Source: Scortum barcoo (Eukaryota > Chordata > Actinopteri > Centrarchiformes > Terapontidae). From it: 64,000 nt of DNA. Shown piece after piece: positions 24,235 through 37,719 of this stretch. Both the position numbers and the translations under genes were made by a program. The notes beneath the pieces are model-generated. The model ran no database searches. It had not been told where the DNA came from and worked only from the letters and a program-made list of their open reading frames with translations. The stretch lies in the NCBI GenBank assembly GCA_023238725.1, contig CM041544.1, positions 4,608,001 through 4,672,000 on the forward strand, read 5' to 3'. Each line of letters starts with the position of its first letter. Position 1 is the first letter of the stretch.

Positions 24235-26971
24235 AGTAACAATTTAACTACCATGTGTTAAATTCCAATAGTGCCACTCCCACTTCTGACATTTCCATTG
24301 TCTCTTATTGTGAAAGTTTGTTTTATGGTTGCTAAAAGAGGATAGAATCTGCTTGAAGCTGTCAGCACAACCCTTGCTTTAAACCCAGAGTAGTTATCTT
24401 ACAATTCATCTAGAACAATAAATGTACACAGCATTGTTGATTTTGGCTTTGTTTTGCTCTCATACTGTTCCTTGTTTCTCAGAATCAGAATGAAATATCA
24501 GGTCTAACTTGGCCTTGGACTAGGACCAGCGAAAGAGGTTTAGTCCTTTTTTCTCCTACAGACCAGCCAGTCTTTGTTGAGCCCTCTTTGCACTGATTGA
24601 AATAGCTGTCTTTGTCAAAAGCTTCTTATCTCTGTGAGTAATAATGCTTATTTTTTTTATTGGGTCCATAAAAACGCTGAACACGGTGCCACCCAAGTTT
24701 AAGTAGGTCAAGAAGTGAAGGTCCGGAAAGTGTATTAAGTTTGGAAATGATCGTTGTTGGTTTTTCTCTGTGACCACCAGAGCAGACATTGTTTAGCCCT
24801 GGATAAATTAACAGTTGAGCACCAGTCTGTTATGTGTATCTTGGGCATGTTCACTAAAAAAACGACTGCCCTGTTGTCCTATTGAGCAGTAAGCAGAGAT
24901 ATAGTAAGCAGCCTTCAGCCCACTGACTGTCGAGTGTGAATAAGTTGTTATGGATCAAAGGGAGACACAGCAGGCCCTCACAGTATGGAGAGTCTTATCT
25001 TTGCTCGTAATTACAGTGTGGTGGGTCTGAGTGGCATCTGAAACACCAGACACTCCCTTCCTGTCTCAGTAGTGGTGTACAGTATTTCCTTATTGCTGTG
25101 TCACACATTTCACACCCTCACACAGAGATGCATGGTTTTTGCTGGATATAGGTGACCATTGTGGAAAGAACAAAACTGGACTGAATTGGTCAAACATAAC
25201 ATGTGTATTGATGACCTGACCCCACTGATGATGTTTTGAGTGGTGAATTTAATGAATTGGTGTGCCTCCTTAACAGAAGTTAACACAAGTTAACGTTAAC
25301 AGAAGCGGTGTATTCAGCCTCACTAGCCCACAGGAGTATATATTTTTCTTTCATCATAATCACTATGAATCCAATCAGACCTCCTCTGTTCTGTGATGGT
25401 TTGAAGATAGATCTTTGGGTGGGGTATGACTTTAGCACTGTGGCGTCTTAACAATTCCCAAAGCCTTGACAAAGGGCCTGTTTATTTTTAGGAGACATGT
25501 CCTGGCTTCTGTGGAGCGCTGCACGTGCCTGCTCTTATATGTTGTAGTTTGCTGTAAGAAAAAAATGAATACAAATATAAATGTGATGTTTTATTTTGTA
25601 TAAAATTAGTATGTAAGGCTACATTCACTGTTTGTCACAGACCCCAGGTGTTGCAGGTTTTTCTTTAGTTGTAAGTTGTTCAGTTCTGTACTGAATTTCC
25701 ATTTTAATAGCAATTCTCTTTACACCTGAATGTATTCAAAACAACCGGCAGGCATGAAAGAAGAAACATAATGTAGCACAAAGAAACATAAATGTATTCT
25801 TCACTGCAGTTTTAGTTTACTGTTATTTATCTCTGCAACAAAGCTAATGGTTCACATCTGTCTAGTTACTGTCATTTATTCTTTGCAAATTTGATACATA
25901 AAGAATTTCTTTTCTGCTAAATGTCAATATTGAATGAAATCAAACTTGGTCCTAAATCACATTGAATGATGACATTGGAATGTGTTGAAGATTCCTCCTA
26001 ATGTCTTCTCTGTAAAGAGATATTCTCAGTACAGTAGCTCAGTGCATCATGTTGTTGAAGGGAGTTTGCTGTCTGTGTTGAGTAACACACGGCAGAGGTG
26101 TGAGTGGGAGAGCTCACACTATTGAGATAGTAGCGAAGCTCTGTCAGTTGCTGGGCTCCTAGTGTGTATTGCACAATGCGGACACCTTCAGTACTAAGTT
26201 TTACAGTGCAAAGCTATTTCCAACATAATTGTAAAGGTCCATGATTAAATTTGATCTGTCTTTAGATATGAATTGCACACTGTGAGTTTCTTTAGAAATG
26301 CGTGATGATAATTGTGAGAGCTTAAATGACCAAAGCTTCAGTGTGTTCGCCGCAGCTGATGCACTGTTACCTTGACTGTACAGCGTCACCCTCAACAGAT
26401 ACTGTATCCATACAGGAGGTGTGAGCTTTTGAACGCAGTAAGTGAGTGCTGCAGTCTCATGCAGAGAGGAAAAGGCTTTTGAACCACGCAGCTGTGGTCG
26501 CTGTGAGTGCTGTAATTTCCTGTTTTGTGATGACACTTAATCTACATGAATCCCAGCTGATTGGAGTGTTGATTCACTCTAAACAGGGTGGGTGTGCTCA
26601 CATTTGTATGGATGCTATTATCCTCAGTTCACTATGCTGCTGCTGCATTTACCCTGCAGCTACTGGTCTTGTTGTGCTGAGTATGTCTACGTCTGCTGAT
26701 CTTTTGTTTATTGCTCATATAAAGGACTACATTGTTAGAACACAATTACAAATATAATGGTAGTTTACATGCACATTCACCTACAACAATGCCTCACACT
26801 GTTGTCACAAGGAAAACAACTCTATCCACTGTGAGCCTGCCCCTCTCTGAACTCCTCCTCTGATGCTTTTTTTTTATATGATGATGTTTGTGTCACTATG
26901 CAACATCTTTAAGTATGATAGATAGCAGAGTAGAAAAGCTTTTAACGCATCACTGAGAGACAAAAACTCCA

Positions 26972-27090
26972 TCATTCATTTTCCATACCTGCTTCTTTAT
27001 GTTCAGGGTTAAGGGGGACTGGAACCTGTCCCATCATGCATTGGGTAAAGTGCAGGGAAACACCCTGCTGAGCTCAAAGGCGACTGCACA
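26972..27090. repeat. Degraded dispersed teleost repeat
   Basis: The phrases 'cattcattttccatacctgc', 'gttcagggtt', 'ctggaacctgtcccatcatg' and 'cattgggtaaagtgcaggg' match from memory one of the most frequent non-coding repeats of ray-finned fishes (the 'ggagcctatcccag.. cattgggcgagaggc' type). The copy is short and diverged. Confidence 0.65.
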
Positions 27091-28749
27091 GTCTACAGAA
27101 CTACACAGAGCAAAACTACACAGAAACTGAAATAAAGATTATGCGGGTTGATATTTAGGTTTGGTCACTTACTAAATAAAAATAGCATGAGGTATCTTGA
27201 AGCAACACTCACACTAAGATTTAATTTGCATGAGTCAATACTCAGTTTATTCTGATAATCTGAATGAATGTGCTGCTGCCCCCTCTGGTTGAACATTTGT
27301 TCTCTGCTAGGTGTGGTTGATGTGGCTGAGCAGTGTGCTCTGTTGCACCATCAACCACACCCCACAGTGATGTTGCAGTGCACTGATGTACTTTGGAGTA
27401 CACTTCGACCTCATTGTTGAAATCTGAGAAGTTGGACGGCAAAAAAGAGATTTTTCACAGGGGTGTTGAGTTGCTCAAGATTTCCATCATACCTTTCATA
27501 CTGTACTGAAGCAGTATGACATATTCCTCCAGTGTCCATATTTTGAGGCCAGTGCAGGCATTGTTTTTTGGAAACTGAAATCAGTCTAACCCTCCTCACT
27601 CCAGTCTAAAGGTCCAGGTATGCTCAAAATGAACTAGTTTGTTTAAAATGTCGCCTGGCCATGTCTGAAGGCAAAACCATTTACAGGTGCTCCAAAGGCC
27701 ACACGTTGAGGCTCAGGTTGGTAGAACTGAAGACAATGAACTTAACATTGCTAAATTAAAGAGTACAACTTCTAGGTCCCTCCCTCGTCTCTCTGCTGTG
27801 CTCCAGCGTGCCCCCAAAGCCTCTGCTCACAGCATCGCTCAGTCTAAGTCTTTCTTTTTAGCTTTGTTTCTTCACTGTTCTTCTCATTACTTGTCTTTGT
27901 GGTGTAAACTGTTATTGACAGAGGAGAGATGGTCAGTTTTCTCATTTGTTTGTTGTTTGTTGGTTGTTTGTTGGTCACTGTGTCCTCGCTGAAGAAACAC
28001 AGCTTGTGCGGCTGAGGGGAGCTGGCCGCTCCGTGTGCAGGAGCAGGGATCTAAGCTTCGTCCGATACTCTGTTCTGATTGGGTGTCTTGATTCAGGCGT
28101 GGTGGATTTTTGTCAGATGACCTTAGAGGAGGCAGGTGCACCCGAAGGACCCTGTTTTTTTTTTTTTAAATCTGTCTCATGTACTGCTGTAGCAAATATG
28201 ACTTATTTTTACACAGGTCACCTACTGCAGCTTTAAGGCTGGGTGAAAAACTGCCTTCAAAAAGTGTTTCCATCCACGTGTTGTTTTTTTGTTTTTTGGC
28301 TCATGTTGAGTTTGCAGATAGAGATACAGAGTGGAAAAGCCGTAACATGACTGTTGGAACACTTCCGCTTCCCTGAAGAAACGAAAACATCAGATCTACA
28401 TGGACTAGCGGGAAGATTGTAACTCTCCCTAAACTGATACATGAAACATAAACATAAACGACATATCATGTTTTCCCATCCTTCTTGTTCCTTTGATGTT
28501 TCTCTGGAGCTCTTTTATTCGCGTCATCTCCCTTCTTCTTGTTATGTGAAGGAAAAAAAAATTCAGGGAGCAGATCAAATCCTGCATACTTTTTCCACCT
28601 CCACACAAGTGGGTGAGCTTGTCGGATTGTCTCTTTCTGAAGGTTTGAAAAGCTGTCGGACTCATGTCCTCCTGAGTCTGATGTTGTGGGAGGTGTGGGT
28701 CAAAGGGGGGTTTCAGATGTTATTAGACAATTCGACTGGCACTTTGTTT

Positions 28750-29120
28750 GAAGCATAATGATGCCTCTAATCTTCCTCCATACCTTATCCTCCAGAAGGA
28801 TGAAGACATCTCTCAGGAGGCAGCTTAGGTCTAATTTAGTGTTTCCTCAGAGTAGGTTCGCTCTAATTAATTCCGTAATGAGCCTCTTTGATGTGGAGTT
28901 AAATAAAACACTGAGGGGACACTCCTCCGCGTCATCTGCCCTCCACGAGCAACTGTGAAGGAGAGTTGTTAGGCAAAGGGACATCGGCGGCAACCTGTTG
29001 AAGGACACGGAGCCAGCCAATCATCCCATTCCCCTGCTGATTCTCCAGCTGCTCTCCTTCCTCAGATCCCCTCCCTCTGTCAATGGCCTCCATTTTTAGG
29101 GGTATTTTTAGTCAGCTGCC
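28750..29120. promoter_or_regulatory. Candidate conserved non-coding element, intron 1
   Basis: Low-repeat block with homeodomain-like cores (CTAATTAATTCC near 28865), a TGAGCC/TTTGATG stretch, then mixed GC sequence with CCAATCA. It has no credible open frame and no repeat signature. The texture resembles constrained non-coding DNA. This is a visual judgement that needs cross-species alignment. Confidence 0.3.
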
Positions 29121-29278
29121 CGCTCCCCTGAAAGCCAATAACCTCCTTTCTTACAGTCTGTCAACTCACATACACAGGCTGTCCAAGCACAAGGAGCTGT
29201 GCCACGAAGGTCGGAAAAAACAAGGCTTTGACGTGAAAAGCCTCTGTTGCATCCCACTGCCCCTGCTGTACATTTTAA

Positions 29279-29301
29279 TTTTTTTTTTTTTTTTTTTTTT
29301 T
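29279..29301. repeat. Poly-T run
   Basis: Twenty-three consecutive T residues just after the candidate constrained block of intron 1. Confidence 0.85.
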
Positions 29302-29819
29302 AGACTTTTGTTTGGGATCTAGCAGCTTTTTGTTGTCCGTGATGAGTTTGTTGCATGTAAGGGAATGAACTCCTGTTATTAAGAAGCAATGGCTATAATT
29401 CAGTTGCACTTGGAACAAAATCAAAGCAGTGAAATGATGTTTTTGTGAGCTGTGGTTGTTTGGTGAAGCGTTCCAAGCCGTCCTGGTAGTAAAAGCAGCT
29501 GTAACTGATTTATCCTCTCATTTTGAAAGGCAAATGAGGTGGTTATGATTTCTTCTTATGATGGCTAGTTCATAGTTTGTCTACTCAAATTGAACAAGGC
29601 TTATTGAGTATGTGCTTGAAAATGTGATTTCCATTTGGGTCTCTGAAAGGCCATTCTGACGGTCACATGGTACAGGACAGTACAGGACGTGAGAGTGCCG
29701 GTGTGTTTTGGTCACTTATGAGGTAGCAATGACCAAACAAACACTGTATGTTTTATAAATTTCTTGCATGTGAAAAGTATTGCTTGTAGTAACAAACATT
29801 TATCACTCGATTCTGCAGA

Positions 29820-30086
29820 GCATTTAGCAGCTCAGCTACTTTCCTCAGGAGTGGTTGGTGGAGACCAAAACTGAGCTAAAAGAAGAGTGAACAGCATACT
29901 TAGATTAAAAATGCTGCTAATGCTGCTAACTCCTGCTAATGTAATGCTAAGGAGTCTGCTGGTTGTGTTAACTGGCAACTGTTTGCCATTATATTCACCA
30001 CTTTATAAAGTGATAATATGTCACAGCCTGTTGTGTTGCCACCATGTGGCCCAAAAAGTTAGTGAATGCAGGTTTCAGCATTAAAG
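29820..30086. repeat. Degraded dispersed percomorph repeat
   Basis: The phrases 'ggttggtggagaccaaaact' and 'gagctaaaagaagagtgaa', then 'ctcctgctaatg' and 'tttataaagtgataatatgt', are recognised from memory as an abundant percomorph repeat with repeated gctaat phrases. The copy is diverged and non-coding, with approximate ends. Confidence 0.6.
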
Positions 30087-30450
30087 ATGGGGCTCAGATA
30101 AATCAGAAAGAAGAACCTTTTATGCTAATCAGGTATCACTCTAGTGTAAATGGAGACTGTGTTAAGGGTTAAATGTTGTGTATGACTATGCTGACCTTAA
30201 AAACAAAAACAAGAACCCAGTTACACCTTAATGACATCATTAGGGTTCTTTCTCAGACTGGACATAGCTCCTCCAGATCTGTTAACGACATTATACAGTG
30301 ACCAGGACCCCCCCTTTAATCTAAAGTGAAATACAGTACGGATTCATTAGAGTGTACATGTACAAACTTGCATAGTTCCCTTCTTCTTGCTGTATTTTTT
30401 AAGCTTTGTATATTGGCACAGAATTTCAGTCTTCAGCTGCTTCCATTCAG

Positions 30451-30474
30451 AAAAAAAAAAAAAAAAAAAAAAAA
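30451..30474. repeat. Poly-A run
   Basis: Twenty-four consecutive A residues. The upstream sequence is not recognised as a retrocopy, so a retroposed origin is only possible. Confidence 0.85.
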
Positions 30475-31413
30475 TTATCAACCCACATCATTCAAACCAG
30501 CGTGTCAGGCTCTCCAGATAAAAGCATCCACCTCGCGCCATCCTCGTATGTTACTGAAGACGTTTCAAGGAAACACGCTTAGAAGGTTGTTCTGTTTTCA
30601 GTGATGAGTTTTATTTGTTTAGAGCTTGAGCCACTTATTTGTATGTCAGAGACTTAGGTGGAAAGAGACGGTCACATTAGAGCCCCTCTGTACTGCACCT
30701 TGGTTTAGAAATTAAACCTCAAATACAGTTTTCTTTTCTGTGGTAGACCTGTTTGTGTCTGATATTAGTGCCAGATGTAACCAAGCAACCGTTGCTTTTT
30801 TAAGACTTCTCATCTGCACTCTCTTCTTTTCAATTATGAAGGTTGCATGCTACAAAGTTTTTTTTCAAACTGTATTTCTCCTACCCCATGTCGCTCTGGT
30901 CTGAGAAAGTGAGAGCAGTGCGTGCTTGCTGGGATTGGAAGAACAGCACAGTTGTTGAGAGGGATGAAGCAAAATAACAACCAGCGGAGACAGGAGAGTG
31001 GACAAAGCTGGAGATCAGCAGAACCGATATGAAAATAATAATGTTGTAGTTGAAACTGAGGCCAAGAGTGAAACAGTGTGAGGATAACTTTGGGAGCTCT
31101 GGAGTAGGTGGAGAAAGAGGGAGCTCATGTGGTGGCCATGTGTTCCCAGCACATCGCCAGGGGGGTCTTTAACGGGACTGGCCTTGATGTAGTTTCCCTA
31201 CCAGCCTCTGTTTAAGAGGCCTGCTGTAATACCAAAATGGGTGAGAGAGCGCTACTATGCTGTTAGCCAATGAATGCCTCACTGATGGGCAACGAGGGGA
31301 AGAACAGCGTGTGCGCTGCAGGTCATGACCTCTGAGGTTCAGTGTGACCTCTGCTCAGCTTCGTGTTACTGTTTTAGTCCAGCAGAACCAGACACACACT
31401 GTTTTGCCAAATT

Positions 31414-31460
31414 TAAAGGAGCAGTATGTAAGATTTAGCGGCATCTAGTGGTGTTTAGTT
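31414..31460. repeat. Core of a dispersed teleost repeat
   Basis: 'aaaggagcagtatgtaagat' followed by 'ttagcggcatctagtggtg' is the start of a frequent fish repeat known from memory. The downstream part, perhaps to 31.85 kb including a T16 run, may belong to the same insertion but is too diverged to define. Confidence 0.55.
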
Positions 31461-32559
31461 AGATCCCCCCTAAATCCTTCAAACCACCATCAGTATTATA
31501 AACCTTATTAAAAACTGTCAAAATGTCACTTAGTACAGACTACATGCTGACATTTCTACTGGCATGTAGTAACAGTTTTCAGGTGAGAATAAACTAATGA
31601 GGGGTAACCTCTCAAAATGTACACATACAACTTTTGACTTCCTGCTTGTTACACTGGAAATTAGGTTTTTTTTTTTTTTTTACAGAGTATAGAGAAGATG
31701 GCATGTTGTTTTCTGTTGCAGCCCCACTTTGTGGTTTAGGCTACAGTCATTTCAGTCAAATCGCACAGAAAAAAAAACATAATTTCTCACACACATCTCT
31801 TGGCATCTGGTCATACAGATACTTTTGTTTTTGTCTTGCTACTGAAACTTAAGTGGAGGGACTATTTATGCTGTGGAAAGTAGTTCCAACAAAGATTGGT
31901 CACAGCAAATCTATTATCTCCGTTTCACTGAGCAGTAGAAGTTTCATATGTTTAACACATAACATCAGCGTATAAAGTTAAAAGTGCCTACATTGTATGT
32001 CACCATAAGGATTGACTGGGAAAACAGTTGTGATATGGCTTAACAGACATATATCCACTCACAAATGTTGCCTAGTACAACTTTGATACTTAAAACAACT
32101 CAACATTTGGTCCACGGTCATTCACATTGAGGACTTTCAGAATGCGTGTCTACTCGATGTGACGCCACATTTTAGATGGCCTGCCCAGCCACAGTGCTTT
32201 GCATTGTATTTGTCAAATTCAAAGATTGGGCATTTGCAATCGGCAAATACCTTGTCACAAGATAGTCAGACCTACAGTCAGTGCTCAAAGACAGCGTTGT
32301 GGTGTTGTCCTAGTTAAGAAGAAGAGCTGATAAGTTAAAAGTCACCTTAGTCACCTAATTGTCAGATCAAACTGATAACGAAGGAATTTATTGTCACTGA
32401 AAGTCACGGAAAGTCTGCCCAGCATCTATCACTGCTGTGCATGTGATAAACAGATCAAAGATCATAGTTTTTAGATTTCCACTAAAGCAGAGTCTCTTAG
32501 TTCCCCACGCTGTCTCAAAAGTAGGCCATCAACTGAGAAAACAGAGGCTTGGGCAAAGA

Positions 32560-32900
32560 AGAGAGAGGAGGTGGAGAGAACTAAGCGAATTAAAGTGCCA
32601 GCGGAGGAAGAGGAGGTGTACGTGGAGGAGAGGCTCAGGAGGGTATGGGTTTATTTTTACCTCTCTGTCAGTATAGCCCCACTTTCTAATTAACTGCAAA
32701 TTAACTTCTGAAAAGCTCGGGGTGGGTGGCAGAGTGCCGCGGCTACAAATATAGACTTGGTTCGCCCTCCCTTTCCCTTCTGCTATTAGCCCACTTTCTC
32801 TCCAGGGCCACAGACCTCCGAGGGCCTGCCGGTCCTCCTCTGAGCCAGCCTGGCAAGGCCAACATCTGTTCCCCAGAGCCATCACATCAAAGATGGGTCA
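32560..32900. promoter_or_regulatory. Candidate conserved non-coding element, intron 1
   Basis: Purine-rich left part, then TTTCTAATTAACTGCAAATT near 32684-32703 (homeodomain and POU-like cores), then a GC-balanced part. It is free of simple repeats, and open frames on both strands lack homology I recognise. Constraint is inferred from texture only. Confidence 0.28.
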
Positions 32901-35794
32901 GCCTCTATCTGAGCACTCTAGAAGGCTTTGGATGAATTTCTACGCTGCCAAGTTGCTGTAGCTGTCTTCTTTCCACTCTCTGCTCGGCGTCGAGCTGACC
33001 TAGGACACGTATTCCACAGATGAGATACTTTAAGACTTGTTTGTAAAACTGTCAACAGTTTGGTTTTATTGCCTCATTACCACGGCCACCCCTCTGTCAA
33101 TTTGGTGTCTGCCCCGCTTTGCAATGCAGAAGCCCGGTTGTGCACTTGGAAGGAGATTTCTGAGGGATTCAGTTTGTGGCTCTTGCACCCTGTGCTGCGC
33201 AGTGTCTGTGTGATGAGTGTGATACACAGGAAACCTTTGAAACTGAAGAGAGTGCAGCTAATAGTGGTCCTTGGAGAAATAACCAATGGAAAGGACTAAA
33301 AATATCTGGATGATTTCTCAAGGGATGTCATTTTACTGGATGGTACTCTCACTGGGATCCCACACGTCAACGTCTAAACTAAACAGGCACAGAAACACAT
33401 TTTAAAAGTGGCTTAAGTGCACCATTTGCCAATAAGCCACAAACCCAAGCCTGCGCTGCTACAACAAAATGTAAAACAGCAGCAACTGGCACCTATCAGT
33501 CTGACTGCTCGGAGTAAACATATGACTGTGTGTGGCTGTTACTATCAGGATGGTCAGGTGGCAACTCGCCGGTTTGAACCTTTCTGTTCCTCTGTCTGCC
33601 TGTCTCAGTCTTGCTCTCTTTTTCTCTTCCTCCATCCATGTGACTAATGACAAGGTCCAGTGCTTATGTCCTTATATAGACCTATCCTCTGTCTGATCTG
33701 GCTGAGACTGGGATGATGGTGCACACACACACACGCACACTTGCAAAGTCTTGAGATATTTAGGTGCCCCTGGAAACGTCAACATATATCTACCTGAGCT
33801 CCTAACTGCATTAATGAATCTGTTTGTATATCTGTGGAAAGTACACCTACCTTAATAATAAAGAAATGGTTCATTTCGGGAAGCACTCTGTTTCGCTTTC
33901 TTTGTGAGAGTCATGCTAGGGACACACATTATGAATGTGATGTGGGTGTGACGGTTGATTAAGTTGAACCGGGTCTGTTCTGGCCTGGGTCAGTTGGTGT
34001 TGACAGGTAAAGTGTGTGTGATGAGTGAAGAGTCAAATCTGACAAGATCCCAGTGAGCATCCATGTTTGTTTCAGATAGTTGGCATTGTTGATATTTTTG
34101 TTTGTCCAGTTGTTACTGACTAGTTGTTCTGATTATTGTCTAGTGTATTTATTATACTAATTATTTTCCTTTTTCAGGGAAAATAAATTAGTGAAAAATC
34201 AGTGACATGTTTTTAGACACTTCAGACCCCTAAAATCTGTTAAAAATGTCACATTCATCTTCTCCCTCAGCATATGAATACAACAATCAACCATTAGCAG
34301 GGTGGACTGTATTAAAAATTAAGAGTGGTTTAAATACTACAGTAGTAGGATTACTACCTCTGCTACTAGGTGCTACTGTGACTGCTACTAGTGATTTACA
34401 GTGTTGGACAGTGTTTAAACATTTGTGGCAAATTTGCTCTCCTTACCAGTCATTTGTGGTGGTGGTGTGTGTTCGAATGCATTTTTTTGATTTTGTGAGT
34501 GGGTGGTGTGTTCAAACTCTTTAAACTTGCCTAATTGCTTTTAGCCGAGCATAACTTTTTTTTTTTAAGTAACCTCCAAAAAAAGAAACAGAAAAACCAA
34601 ATAAGTGTATATCTCAAAATATAGAACTGTTACTTTAACAAACATTAATATAATATAAACGAATATTGGCTACAAGTGTGTTTAGGTAAGACTGAGAGAG
34701 TTATTGATTGCTGATGATTTTGCATCCTCATGTAAACTCATGTAAATGTGAGTCAAGGACAATTATTCACACTGATGCGCAATTATTGTAGGTCACCTTG
34801 GTATATACGTGGTTATGCTTCAGATCATTCTTATGTAAAGAGGTGGCAGTTCAGGCAAAACTTGCACATGATCAGGTTCTTACTTAAGATAGGACATGTT
34901 GGTGACATTGAAGTATTAAGACATTTAATTTTTTATGGCTAAGGTTTTTCTCCAGTTAATAAAATGTTTTTAGATAGAGTTGTCATGGCGATGAGGTATT
35001 TGCTATTCTTTGTGCCCTGATGCCATGCAAGGATACTGCACCTACTTCTGTAATATATGAGGGCTTTGTTACAGATACCAACATAGCCTGCAGATCCCCT
35101 GTGTATTCTTATTATAGACCAGTCTTGTTAGGAATAACGCTCCAACACACAGACACACACACACACTCCACGCACACATGCTCACACAGTTGTTCACAGA
35201 CCTAGTTATCGACATTGGGAGATCTCTCCTTAAATGGTAGACTGCCCAGGGCCCTGTCTCTGTTTCCACTGCACAAACCAAATGGAGTCCAGGTCTGGGA
35301 ATAGCCTTTTAAAGTGGAGGAGAGTGAGGGAGGGAATGACCGATACAGGCAGAGCAAAAGAAGGTGAGAGAAAGAAAGATGGCGAGAGGCTTGTCAGTGC
35401 CCTGGAGAACATGATTCGTGACCCTGAGAGAAAGATACCGTAATTGGAGGAAGCTGGCTTCTTAGTAGTAGAGACAACAGCTTGTGGTTGTATACGTATA
35501 ACATGTATATAAGATAGATACCTGATACATCCCTTATGCATGCACCAGTGTGTTTGGTGTTGATATAGAGAAGTCTTACGAGTTTTGTCTGAGAAAATGT
35601 GCTAGTTTGCATGTCAAATATCAAGACGGTAGCCAGATGTCAGTTGGGTATGTTTTTCTGCTGCCAAATTCTGAGATCTGAGGCAACCTATTTGAAACGA
35701 GTTAAAACACACTTTGAGCCATGCTTGAATCTGACGATGTCAGAAAATACTTTTAATGGCGTCACTAACACTTCTTTTTTTCTTCTCTTTCCAG

Positions 35795-35836
35795 CCTGAA
35801 AATCTACAGAAAACATGGCTGAGGGAGTTTTACCAG
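35795..35836 (+). CDS. INPP5A: INPP5A coding exon 2 (residues 27-40)
   Basis: A 42-nt exon encoding PENLQKTWLREFYQ, which matches the vertebrate INPP5A segment that follows GSLF-D/E-D. It is preceded by a strong T/C tract ending in CCAG and followed by a GTAAGAG donor. Both boundaries are phase 0, so skipping would remove 14 residues without a frameshift. The segment links the first beta strand of the catalytic fold to the next helix. It is flanked by the 33.6-kb intron 1 and the 9.6-kb intron 2. Confidence 0.95.
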
Positions 35837-36346
35837 GTAAGAGACACAGCATCCATCCTCAGATATCTCATCAGTACATTGATAAGTTATTATTTATTAA
35901 TATGACAGGACATTATTAATGAATGGAAATGCAATATTATTTTTCTCTAAACACACAAATTGAGACTATATTGTTCGGACACTGCAGTTACTTATGTAGT
36001 GTATTATACTACAACTTTTACTACTACAACGTACGTTACCATCTGTTTTGTCCTTTCTTGATATTACTACAGTAGTACAGTGGGTGCACTATAAACCCAG
36101 TAGGCCCGGCACGTGTTTCTATAGCTTCAAGTGCTGTCATGGGACTGTGATCATAAACATTGATGCTTGTCCACATGATTTTCTTATTTAGCTGAAGCTC
36201 TGTAGATAAAGTCAAATGAAGGCGTGCGCTTCCTGTGTTTTTTTTCATCGAATTCTAGTCCTGCTGTGGCCTATACGCTTGTATAAATGAACATTTCCGT
36301 ATATCTTTTCATGAACATCTGATCCTTTTCAGCAATCTCTCTAGTG

Positions 36347-36365
36347 TTTTTTTTTTTTTTTTTTT
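36347..36365. repeat. Poly-T run
   Basis: Nineteen consecutive T residues in intron 2. Confidence 0.85.
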
Positions 36366-37667
36366 AAAAGAATCTTGCAGACTAATAATGTTGGGTTAGG
36401 CCACTGTGATCTTATTCACCTTATTTTCACCCCTCTTAATAAGTTGTTTCTTTAGAGAGCAAGAGCTCGAGCTCAGTCATGTTTCATATCTTACCTTTTC
36501 ATCTACATAGGAACCCCTGACTAACCACAACTCTTTCCACTGGGGTAAGGGAAGTGAGGCAGTGAGAACTCTCAACTGTCTGAAAGTGACAGACACAGAG
36601 AGGGACTGAGATAGTTTTGCTCAGATTACCAAAATGACGTTTTTTCTCTACACAACTCTGGAGTGGTTTTAAAATGGTATATTCTGTATACGAATAAATT
36701 GTGCAATGTGTTTTTAAGGGATTTTTTTTTTTTTATTTCTGCCACAACAGAGAGCCCCAAATTATTTTTCCACAGGGGGCGTGGATTTTTGTTTCTGACT
36801 GACATGTTGCTACTGGTATTGCTACAGATGAAAATGAAATCTGGTGGGAAATCTGGTGACTATAGTTTCATCATATTGAAGTCAGTGTCTTTTGTCTTTG
36901 AAATGAAACACAGTAAGGTTAAGTTGTTTGATTGGTACAATATATATATAAAAAATCAATCATTACATGAATTCAATGACCACACTGGCTTTTAACAGGC
37001 TGACATCAAGTGAAAATCAGCGATAATATTACAGAGCTAAACTGTGCGTCACTACATTTCTAAGTGGAAGCCAGTTAGCATCACATAGCATGCTGGTTTG
37101 CATTCAAATACAAACAGCATGATGGCTCCTCCCTCACAGTGCTGCACAGGTACAAATGTCCTCTTTTTGTTTTTTAAAAGAAATAGAAAAGGCTGCTGAA
37201 TGATTATTTATTTATTTTATTTAAGTAAATTAAGTTTTACTTCCTAAGTGAGAAGAATTCAGATTTCAGTCCTCCAATGTCACTCCTCTGGTATCAAAAT
37301 CCACAGTACAGAAGTTGATACAAAGCTGCCAAAGTCATAAATAACAGGCAAACTGACACAAGAGGAAAGTCAGATAGATAATGAGAGACACCCAAGGAGA
37401 AACAACTGGTATAAGAAAGAGAAAAAAAGACATGCAGAATGAAATTAGCTGCATCTTCAAATTCATCAGTCAGGATGGCGGGAATTGAGCAGTTTGTGTA
37501 GCGTTACTCAACACTGCTGTCAGGTGAATAGCCCAGTATTGATTTGTGTGTCAGTGGTAGTAGCGTGCCAGTGCCAACCAAGGGGGCATTAGAGCAATGA
37601 ATGTCTGCAGCTTGATGATGGAGCACTTGTGTCTCAGCTATACAACTTCCTGGGTAGTGTCCAGGAA

Positions 37668-37669
37668 CA

Positions 37670-37717
<48 letters not shown>
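37668..37717. repeat. (AC)n microsatellite
   Basis: About 24 AC units with one AT interruption. A T-rich, C-interrupted tract of about 40 nt follows 40 bp downstream (37758-37798). Confidence 0.9.

Positions 37718-37719
<2 letters not shown>

Noticed and set aside
27262..27285. CTCF-like sequence around CTGCCCCCTCTGGTT
   Set aside because: About three mismatches to the core consensus in either alignment, too weak to call.
33555..33590. GGTTTGAACC, resembling a tRNA B-box
   Set aside because: No matching A-box or cloverleaf arms at the right distance.
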